Part shown: positions 54,298 to 64,000 of the stretch, piece after piece
How the letters are laid out: each line of letters starts with the position of its first letter
Position numbering within the stretch: the stretch's first letter is position 1
Made by a program: the position numbers and the translations under genes
Assembly (NCBI RefSeq): GCF_000237925.1
Contig: NW_017386045.1
Span: 186,001 to 250,000 of the forward strand
Length of the DNA stretch: 64,000 bases
From: Schistosoma mansoni
Taxonomy: Eukaryota; Platyhelminthes; Trematoda; Strigeidida; Schistosomatidae
Direction of reading: 5' to 3'
Notes under the pieces: generated by a model
The model's input: only the letters and a program-made list of their open reading frames with translations
What the model was told of the DNA's origin: nothing
Databases searched by the model: none

Positions 54298-54654
54298 AAT
54301 ATGTTACAATTATTCACCTTGAACTTGTAAATTAGATTCAATTTTATACTAATCGGTTTATACGTTTTTTCATAAATTAACTAAACAAATAAAGATACTG
54401 ATGACCTGGGTGTGAAGAAAACTTGTTAGCTTCTAGTAGTCTGATATATTTTAGCGAATGTTGCAATGAAACAAAATGTATAGTAATGTCTAGATTGATT
54501 TTTAAATGAAACTTTCAGGATTATAGAATTACTTCTATTTTAAGAGATTAAAGTTACTTAATATAGTTGTATAAGCTTTTATTGTTTTGTAGACTTCTGT
54601 CTACAAATGCTAAACATGAGCTAGGTCATCAGTTTTTTCTATAGTAAATGTAGT

Positions 54655-54850
54655 TGAGATCATGTGTCATTTGAAGCTAGACCACTATGGAAAAACTGGA
54701 AAGCACTGGGACGGCCATTTCGTTCTATTGTGGGACGATTCAGCAGTGCACATCCACGATCCCACCTCGCAAGATTCGAACCCAGGACCTTTCAGTCTCC
54801 CGTGTGAGCACTTAACCGATAGACCACTGAGCCGGCATCCAATGCTGTGT
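54655..54850 (-). mobile_element. Second-family SINE, head and hammerhead
   Basis: Minus strand: GGATGCCGGCTCAGTGG (A box), GGGTTCGAATCTTG (B box), then CTGAATC in place of CTGAGGA, with GAACGAAATGGCCGTC following. The promoter boxes are well preserved but the ribozyme core is not. Confidence 0.75.
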
Positions 54851-55189
54851 GACAAGCTACTTTTGTTAACTCGCAAAAAGCTTTTTAATAGCTCATATAT
54901 TCATTTCATACATCAATGGCTTGTTGTTGTGTTTTTTATAGCATTTGCTTTAACAAGATTAGTAAAGGGTCTTTTCAAACTCTTTTACAATGAGCAATTA
55001 AAACATCTGAACCTTTTTCCCCTATTTTAGCTTAGAACGCGAGGTAAACTAATTTTGGCATTCATTATGTTTAATAACTACATGGGTTTTATTACGTTTT
55101 ATCCTTCTGTTCTCTCCAGAACTAATCATCTCCGAGTCCATAACAAGAAGGTTCAAAAACTATGATCCAACAAACTTGAAGTACGGTTT

Positions 55190-57660
55190 CGATCCTTCTT
55201 TGAAGTGGTCAATGACAAGAACGCCTCACCAGAGCAATTCGTATCAGCGTGTGGTGTTTGTATGATCTAATAATTTTTTTGTACTCAACCTCTGCCTGAT
55301 TTCGAATTCTAAATACAATAAGTTCTTCTGTGCTCGCTTAGTTCTTTCTGGCTTAAATTACACTATTCTGGGAATTCCTAATTCGCATAATAAGCCAAAC
55401 ACTTCTAATAATCACATTGCCGTCGTGATAGAGCTTGTGATGGAACATTTGGACATGTATTCAAATTCTGAAGCCTTAGAAAATCACAAGGAAAGGTAAG
55501 AAATTAAAAGCATGACCAAGAATAGTGTGAAGGATGACGGAACTGTCCCTCGTTTCCTCACATTCATTCGGAAGGATGCCTACTGCTTATTAAAAGCTTT
55601 GGCATTTCCAGAAAGGCCTATTTCACTTTCTTATGCAACTCTCAAGGAACATTCAATAAATCATGTAAAGTGCACTGGTTTCGAATGTCGTGAAAGAGCA
55701 AACCTTTCTGAAATGATTCTTCAAAATAGACCGAAAGGTTAAGGAATTTATTCTGGAATTGCAAAAACAAGCTTCCAAATGCAATATTGATGATCAACTT
55801 CATGTGCAGGTGTGGGATCAATTTATTGCAAGAATTAACATACCAGATCTGGAGAGGGGGCTGTAAAAAATATCTAACTGTGCTTTTCAAGATGTCAGAA
55901 CTGCATATATTAACTACCGAGCAGTGAATAGACTTGATATCCAATCGATGAAAATTTCTAACACTTTGCTCAGTCATCATGATGAAATACAATCTCAGGG
56001 TTGATCAAACTCGCGTTTGTTTATTAGTGATCCTTATTCTCGTGGAAGTACGGAAGGTGATTCAACAAGGAATCTCAAAGCTAATCAAAGAAATGAGCGC
56101 AAGTTTGATACATATTTACTCTGTGTTAAGTATCACTAACGCAATTCATGATTCTTTCGTCATGCCAAATGCTTTAATTGTTATATAATGGAGCACATCC
56201 AGTCAATCTGTAAAACTACTGTCCCTTTCGTCTCTACTAATACTAAACTTTGTAATTTGAATACTATTGATTAATGTGCTTCCAATGATCATGTGTTAGT
56301 CTTATTTACAACTTCCAATAGGTTGCTTCATATTAAAAAACGATCATGTCTATCTAGTGGTGCTTTTCATGGTTTTGTTGTCGACATTGGTAGTATCAAG
56401 TCCGTCATTTCGATTGAGAGGTTGAGATCATTAAATCTCAATGATATAATTATACCTACCAAAGTTCCTATTTCAAGTATCACCGGTCATGAACTTATTA
56501 TCCCGGGATATTGTAATCTGTTAATCAGAAATGATAAATCTTCAGCTAAAAATTGTGAATTTCTCATTACTGAGCTTGGACCGCCTATATTATGTTTATA
56601 AAATTTAAGAATGCTTCAGAGTCAGCTCTCCTTATTGACTAATGAAAATGATTCTAATGATGTTTTGATGACCTGTGAGTTACAGAATTGAACTGAGTAA
56701 AAATATGCATGATTTCAGAGCGCTCTCATGCCCATGTGCAAGCCAGAAATTTCAAATCCCTAAAAACAGAAGTTGATTCTACTATTGATGCAAAGATAAA
56801 GTACCCTGAGAGGAGAAAGTTTATCAGTGCAGAATTACCAAACTGAACGTAAAAAAACTAATGAAATCTATCAGACAAAGATGTTTTCGTAAAAGAATCA
56901 CTTTTCTACAATCCATGGAAGACCTACCGAAACAGATTGTAGCTGTAAATAATTCCACAAAATCAATAGCTCTTTAAGTGTTCGACATTGGATGCTGACC
57001 ACATTGTTTAAGTGGACTTCTTTAAATGATAGCTTTCGGTCATGCATTCGTACCAGATCACGTTTCGAACCAGCGTGGGACAAAGCTCCTACGTTCGCTA
57101 GCCAGATCAGAATAAACGTTTCTCGATATATTGATAACGTATCAAATATATCTTTCCTAACTCTTCTCGTCTGACTTCTGATTTCCATTGGTTGGGGAAA
57201 GCTTCGAATATAGAAGGTGTTACTGGTCGCTAGTTGTCAAACTAGAAAACTAGTTGTATCTTCAAGATCCATAAATCTGTGACTCAGATGTGACAACAAA
57301 TGAATGCATCACGAAGACCCAGGTGCGTTTGTTACAACTTCAGTTGTTCAACTTAATGCTAAAGAGCATATTCTAGATCAGACAGAGAATGTATTCAAAA
57401 CATAGTCTGACGGACGTACAATGAACCTGAGAAGACGTCCAATTGACTACAGAAACCTAGATTCCATTTTAAGCTGTTGAGGTTGTGGTGTTTGTATGAT
57501 CTAATAAGTTTTTTATAATTGACCTCTCCCTGATTTCGAATTCTAAATACAATAAGTTATTTTGTGCTCACCTAGTTCTTTTTGGCTTGAATTGCACTAT
57601 TCTGTGGATTCCTAACTCGTATATTAATTCGAATACTTCTAACTGTCATACAGAACCATC
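55190..57660 (+). mobile_element. LTR-retrotransposon fossil, gag and protease regions
   Basis: A gag-like region (about 55430-55990) is followed by a retropepsin-like region (about 56290-56600, ending GPPILCL). A diverged direct repeat of about 170 bp flanks this at 55245-55420 and 57485-57650. No intact reverse transcriptase is visible. It is broken at many points and looks old. Ty3/Gypsy type is the likely family; this is inference. Confidence 0.55.
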
Positions 57661-57669
57661 ACTGTACTT

Positions 57670-60600
57670 TTAAAACGGAGAGATTGTATAGCTACTTGGA
57701 AATATACCGAAAGATCTAACACAGATCCACCTACATACTATCCTTATTACTGAAGACAATTATTAGAACGTTTAAATTTATTTAGTTCATCACAATTGTG
57801 TGCTTCATTAGCCAAATATATAACGTTTTATGTCGATTCAAATTAAATAAAGTTTAACGCAGCCGTTATACAATGCAAAAGGCCTTAAAACTGTTACTAA
57901 ACCCTGTCATTGGAAGTCACTTGTTCGCATTATGTTATATGAAGATCACTATTGATGCACGAGATAAAACAGGCCTCATATGTTATGGAAATTTACGTGA
58001 ATTCGTAAAAAAACACCATACATGAAAAATAAAGCTCCTAAAAGAATATAAAGCAAACTTGTTCTCACCCTCGAAAACCGATACGTTCTAATATAAACAT
58101 ATGAGTTGTGCTGCAAATGGATGGCCTTGAAAGAAAATGATAAGCTCTCGTATAAAGAAGAAAGCATTTTACGACGACCACTTGATATTTCTATCGATCT
58201 GTGAAATATATACATAATTCATTTTCGGAAACTTTTTGAACAAGTAAAAACTGTAATAAATGAAATCAGTGCTTTAAAGCAAATTTTAACTCGAGTGGAA
58301 TGTAGGGAAACGGTTTTTTAAATGGAGATGAACTTGTTTAGCTGGCTTAGTTTTGGATAACGAGTTAGAATATGTACAGATACATGTGTTATATTGTGCA
58401 GGTGGATAGCACAAAAGTTCCTCCTAATAGACTAATGCCAGGAGAATAAATAGTATTTGTAAGCTTATTCATGAAGGCGATGGGATCAATTATGAGAACT
58501 GGGGGATAAAAATTTACGAATTTTTCTGGAAGTCAAAGTGCAGTTCACTTCAGCAGAAGTGTTTCTGTTTCCCTTAGAGGATTAACAGCTCTGTATAAGA
58601 TATCTAACTGACGATGAAATCGTTTACTTTAAATTACTTACGCCTGTTTCTCCCAATGGAGTATAAGCCGCTGACCAGCATTCTCCAACACACTCTGTCT
58701 TGAGCCTTCTTTTCTAGTTCTGTCTAGTCGTTATTCATTCTTCTCATATCTGTTTCCCTTTCTCGGCGTAATGCGTTCTTCTCCCTTGACTTTCAGAATT
58801 CCATGTGACAGCTTGCTTTGTGCTTTTATTCAAATATCTGTATGTCACAAGTTGTCATGTAAGTGTATTGTCTCCACTTTGTCATTTTTGAGTTCTTTCG
58901 CTGTTAAATTATGGCATTACGAAGAACTAGTTTCTATGTTGTTTCCAATTCTTCGGTCAACAATGCTATACACGAGGTTTTTTATCGCACATAATCGTTT
59001 GCGCTACACAATATGCCTTTTAGGTGAACTAGCAACTCACATATAACTGCTGTAGCCGCTTGAAGAGTGACACTCGTATGAATTTGCTAAGTGGAACGCC
59101 TGCTGATCAGCGAGCTGCAGTCTAACTGAACGATAATAATGTGGATGAAATTAATATCAATATTAAATTCCTGTGCATTATGTCTGCTGAAGTCTTTATC
59201 TCAGTGTATGTGTAAAACGTCTGCGGAGCGGGGTATCTGCACTGATTCGGGTGACAGATCGAAGCTATCAATGAACGTCTCGAAAACCAAACACCTCGCG
59301 ATCGAAATTTAAAAGTATCGCCCGGATAGTATGAGAGACGGAACTAAATCATTCAGGTTTGCTTCTTTCCATCCTAATATCGTGTGTGTACTAACTGATG
59401 ATTCTTTTGTACTTGAATACAGGCTTACTACGAACTTCAAGGATAATACGTCTAGTTGTATTTATCTAGTTATATCTGCCTGAAATTCCACTATTTCGGG
59501 AATTCTTTCTTTGAAAATTAGCCTTTTTCTGCTTCCAGTTCAACAATTTACTTCAACCCACTGATGCGTCAGGAGAGAATATTGAGACTCAAGGTTTTTA
59601 AAAGATTTATCGTTACCACCCTATTAAACCAAGATTATACTGTGTTCTGCCAACAAAAATACTTTGGAAGGTGTCGTCATCAATAGTCCTTTGGTCATGG
59701 GAGATAAGTATGTGGATGCTGATTATTTGATTAAATGAGATTAACCCGTTGATATGCCAACTGATTCTTATCTTGTGATGGTAAAAAGAATAGCCAGCGT
59801 AACAAAGGCAAATTAATAACGACAAGTTTTTTGAAAATTTAAAACTAATCTGTAACAGCATTAGACCGACAAAAATGCGTATAAATGGTTCGTAAAATAA
59901 TCGTACTACTACAAATGGTTCATGTAGTTTGCACTATACAATTGCAAGTAACAAATCTATGACAGTATCTAGGTAGCTTACGCGTTACTTTAAAGTATTC
60001 TCATAAAATCAGAAAGTGCTGTCTTAAGTATTGTTAATGAAGTGAATCACTCATTTGGTTCTTTTGTACTTCAGTTAAGACTTAACCACTCATTTTTACG
60101 ATATCATCGACTCTTTTAGAAGATTTATGCAATGTTTTAAGATCTTAAAACAACCGCGATCAATTTCTGGTCTCTTTTTAGTCATTTGAAAAATAGCTTA
60201 TAGAAATGGATAGTGTGTGAAGATGAAAACTCTGATGTTGCTAAGTGTAAACAGATCATCTAAAATTAGCTATTCTTTAAACATCTACGGATCTCTCGGC
60301 CTACAGATCGAAAGAATGGAGACATATAAAGTCGTTCTAATGGATATGGATTGTCCATATTTAGAAATCATTAAAGGGATCCAAACATATTTTTAAGAGT
60401 CTCCATATCTTTTATAGTTACGGTTGGGCATTAAGGGTACATATGAGTAGTTTAGGATTAGGAATTTAATAGCAAACTGATGTCTGCAATGATATGAAAA
60501 TACTCGCTAATAAACAGATTACTTTGCCCATAAAATATAATACCACCAGTTTGGAGTTTGGTTCAAGACTAATAGTTCACGATTCGGATTTATATATAGC

Positions 60601-62740
60601 ATCGATTTATCTATTTTATACTATCTCAAGAGACGGGAATTTTGTACGCTCAACACTATTTTTAACATTTAGGTTACAACTTATCGTGATCACTTCAGGC
60701 ATTTAGAGCAGTTTAACAAGGTATTTTTTTCTGTTTGTCATACATGATAGTTGAATATTACTCAAAAGCATAAAAGTCCAATTCTGGACTCAGATTGATT
60801 CGTTCTTGTGATATAATTTCACTGACTCGTGTGATCTTGGAGTGTGAACAAATTATATCTAACAGTCTAAATTTATTTGTTGTGTTCGATTGGTCCTTAT
60901 TACAGAATAATAAGGCATCTAATATGATTGTCGCCGAAGTTGAATATATCTTATCACATAAATAGTTAAGTTATTCGGAGACTTAAGAACTTCATTTATG
61001 CCAAAATGTTACATAACTTATTTACATGACCATTCTTTTCTAGGCTCAGTATTTCATTCTACAACAAATGAACATTGCATTATCTATTAAAATAAATCTT
61101 TTATTTCATTCTGGATGTTACATCTAAGCTGGTACTGTTTGGTCGATGTCATTAATGAAAAATGGAATATGAATTAAGTTGAATGAATTTATTTCAGGGA
61201 CTCATTTTCTCTGACAGATAATAAGATGAGAAAGGAAGCAAACCAGAGAAGGCGAGCTTTCCAGATTAGTTTAATGATGGTTAACACTGTTTATAGTCTA
61301 ACGGAAAAATGAGCTATAGATATTTGATGAATAGAGTAAGTGATAAACACATATATGGTTGTAGACCATCAACGTTGATGATTTATGTCGAATGATTGGA
61401 GGCCTACTCGAGTTAGACGGGAACTTTGTAACGAACTAGCTAACTTCCAAGTCACACCTCGCGGTCAGCATCTAACGTGGATTACCCTATTCATCGTATC
61501 AAAGTACTATATCTGCTTTGAAGACTGTTCAACACAAAGGGCGTGATTAAGTAAATATATAAGTAAGAATGAGTACAGAGATTTCAATGAGACCACCACC
61601 ACATGAGCTAGTCCATGGCGTATGATTAACTGATGCGCATTTCGTTGTCCTTGACTTCAACAGGGATCGATGATCTGTTCGATATTCAGTGACTAAACTC
61701 CCGGATGATTTGGCTAGGGTTCAGTGATATTTCACTGCCCCTATATGATGAAACGAAAATACTCAATTTTATAAAGGAATAACCGACTAGGCCGAAATCC
61801 TTGTGAGTACTGACTCACAAAGAAAGACTGATTTGTTCGAAAGCCAGAAGGGTGACAAAGTATTAGGTGCTATACTTTTAAAGAATACATGTTTTTTTAA
61901 TCCCTTAGATTATTCTTCAGTATGATGACAGAAAAACATAAGCATTCAGTGTTATTTATTACTACGAAATAAACCTTTGATATGGTTTTATATTTTCTTA
62001 CATTCAAAGGTTTTCGTAAACTATGATGGCGAATAATAATGATGAAATTACACTTCTCTCTTTTTAGGAGTCCTCCGGAGATTGATTTTAATAAAATGCA
62101 CCAGTGAATTACTACAACAAAATAGTCGATGGACGACTTATTGTCTTTCGAATTAGACATATCATTAATATAAATTAATAAACTTCTTGCTAATTTAATT
62201 GTTACGAATTACAAACTATCTATATTAATCAAACATACATATAATCTTGCTTACCTACCGTTTGCAAACATTATCCTCTCCACTTAGTCTATATATCAGA
62301 AATTATGAGGAGATGGTTCGAGAGAAGTGAACCACAAAAATGCTGTGCTCCTAATATGTTGTAAACTTGGAATATTTGTTCGAAAATAAAAGACATGAGA
62401 AGGCAACACTAGTTGTTCACACAAACGAACAGTACTCGATGACTGTATATGATAAGACAGATGATAATGCTCGACTGTGTGAAATAGTAAGTTATAACCT
62501 ATTAAAACACATACTATTCGTACATTAGCTGAGATGGATATCTGTTTCATATATGACATAGTCAAACTCCATTATTCACGGCATCTTACAAAACCTCAAA
62601 AATTTATTTTCAAACTAGTCAGTTGCAACCAGTTATAGTTTTTACTGGCAAAAAACATTTGTGGAGATCGTAGTACTTTCTCATTTTAAATCACGAACTG
62701 GTTCTATCCGGGCTATATTTAAACGTCAGGAAATCCTGAA
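57670..62740. other. Gene-poor stretch
   Basis: Apart from the LINE end at 58634-58822 I find no supported gene. 59400-59530 weakly resembles the direct repeat at 55300-55420 (GGCTTAAATTACACTATTC-like block). Frames here are short and lack motifs. Confidence 0.5.
58634..58822 (-). mobile_element. GTAA-tailed LINE 3' end, minus strand
   Basis: The sequence begins AATTACTTACGCCTG and continues as the reverse complement of the 3' coding end (compare 27741-27960). The match fades near 58822. There is almost no tetranucleotide tail. Confidence 0.75.
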
Positions 62741-63519
62741 AATCTTTTTAATCTTGTTATATACTGATGAAGAATAAATGAATGGCAACTGCTTGGAATT
62801 ATTTATCAACTATTATTACATATATCCTTATCGGATGACGATTAAGTAACTATGTTATATGTGTTAAGTCTATCGAAGCGTCCAAATCACCCAATCGAGA
62901 TAAGCAAAAAAACGAAATCCACAAAACAACGATTTGTCCAAAATAACGGTTCTTTATTGTATAATATACGTCAATTAGTTACAAACCTCAACATGTGAGG
63001 TGTCTTTTGCGTTTACTACGTATTTTTGTTTGAAATAAAAAGACTTCTATTAAGCAAAATGACAACCGTTCACTGTGTCTAAACTTATCAATAAGCAAAA
63101 ATTCAACCAAGAGCCAAACATTTGGAAAATGTTGCGTTTAAACAAGGGTTAAACGATTGCACAAAATTGCGAATAACTGCTACAATGGTTGAGATAAAGT
63201 AATTGTATTGACGAATACAATAAATTTTATAAGTATATGTTAGTATTTCAGAATATTACACGAAAAACTTGCATTACAATGTACGCGTGAAATTTACTAG
63301 GAATACAACTATTTACCGAATTTTAATAAGTAGTATATAGCAATACATAAAAGAGTCGAACGGAAGTGGGTATGGTGAACGTAAAACGGACTTAACAATA
63401 TATATTCATATTTCTTTTATTATAAGCTTTTACTCGACCTGTTGACTACTATTATACGTTTATTATATTGTAGTATTTTAATATCTACTCTGAGAATATT
63501 CCCTTTTATGCATCGTCTC

Positions 63520-63670
63520 TTTAGCTAAGTAGATAATGTGATGACGTTTGAAGCGAACGGTACTGAGTTCGAGTCCCACACTAAACATCAACTTTAAGAT
63601 AAAAGAACATCCAGCTGACGAGTCCCGAATGAGACGAAACGTGCTTCTTGGATTCTACTGCTAGAACTTC
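63520..63670 (+). mobile_element. SM-alpha-like SINE with hammerhead
   Basis: The B box is GAGTTCGAGTCCC near 63566. The hammerhead spans 63609-63653: stem I ATCCAG/TTGGAT, core CTGACGA (63615-63621), GAAA, stem II closed by GTC/GAC. Stem III is poorly paired and the triplet is TTC, so cleavage would be weaker. Confidence 0.8.
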
Positions 63671-64000
63671 ATCAGTACAAATGAATACATTATCTTTTAG
63701 CATTCATAATAAACGAGTAATCATGAAGTTTATATAAATACTACATTATCTCTTTATTCTAATCTCTTATAACTTTCTTATAAACCTGACTTATTATTTC
63801 TCATCATACATTTCAAATCAATCATTGTTTATTGTATCATTAATGATTTCATATTAAATATAAAACAACTTCTTTTTATTTGTTTATATACATTAATAAA
63901 TTAGTAAATCAAGGTCACTTAACTGATTTACATTTCTAATTATGATTATGAATAAATTATATGATTAAAAAAATATTTTTTTTATTTTAGAAAATAATCA

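Overview
The window looks like schistosome (trematode flatworm) nuclear DNA. The reasons are AT-rich sequence, one host gene with tiny 5' introns (37 and 35 nt) followed by kilobase introns, RTE-clade LINEs with tandem tetranucleotide tails, a Penelope-like element with a GIY-YIG domain, and many tRNA-derived SINEs that carry hammerhead ribozyme motifs (the SM-alpha type known from Schistosoma). I see no bacterial-style operons, no rRNA and no functional tRNA gene. The species is inference.

Two host genes can be assembled from spliced exons. A Rab11 small GTPase lies on the plus strand (4715-10775, five exons, 218 aa). An aquaporin-11-like channel lies on the minus strand (42839-52739, four exons, 364 aa, NPC and NPA motifs). 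Both have introns filled with transposons.

Layout: 1-3 kb holds repeat sequence, including a two-part repeat shared with a Rab11 intron. 3.1-3.8 kb is an LTR-element gag fossil. 4.7-10.8 kb is Rab11, with an RTE LINE in intron 3. 11-21 kb is mostly non-coding, with LINE and SINE relics. 21.3-24.2 kb is a large inverted repeat (735 bp arms) around a 200 N gap. 24.8-33 kb is dense in LINE ends, 5'-inverted LINE copies and SINEs. 33.1-35.0 kb is the Penelope-like element. 36-42.6 kb holds an internally deleted LINE, hairpin-ended repeats and a perfect 174 bp inverted repeat. 42.8-52.7 kb is the aquaporin. 53-57.7 kb has more repeats and a second LTR-element fossil. 57.7-64 kb is nearly featureless apart from LINE and SINE copies.

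The strongest biological theme is self-cleaving RNA. At least three sequence-distinct SINE families in this one window combine a Pol III A/B-box head with a hammerhead fold. One family has a copy that runs from hammerhead to hammerhead with a period of 400 bp, as expected of a processed multimer. The Penelope-like element also has a hammerhead-like motif downstream. The assignments rest on reading motifs and base pairing by eye. No alignment or database search was run.
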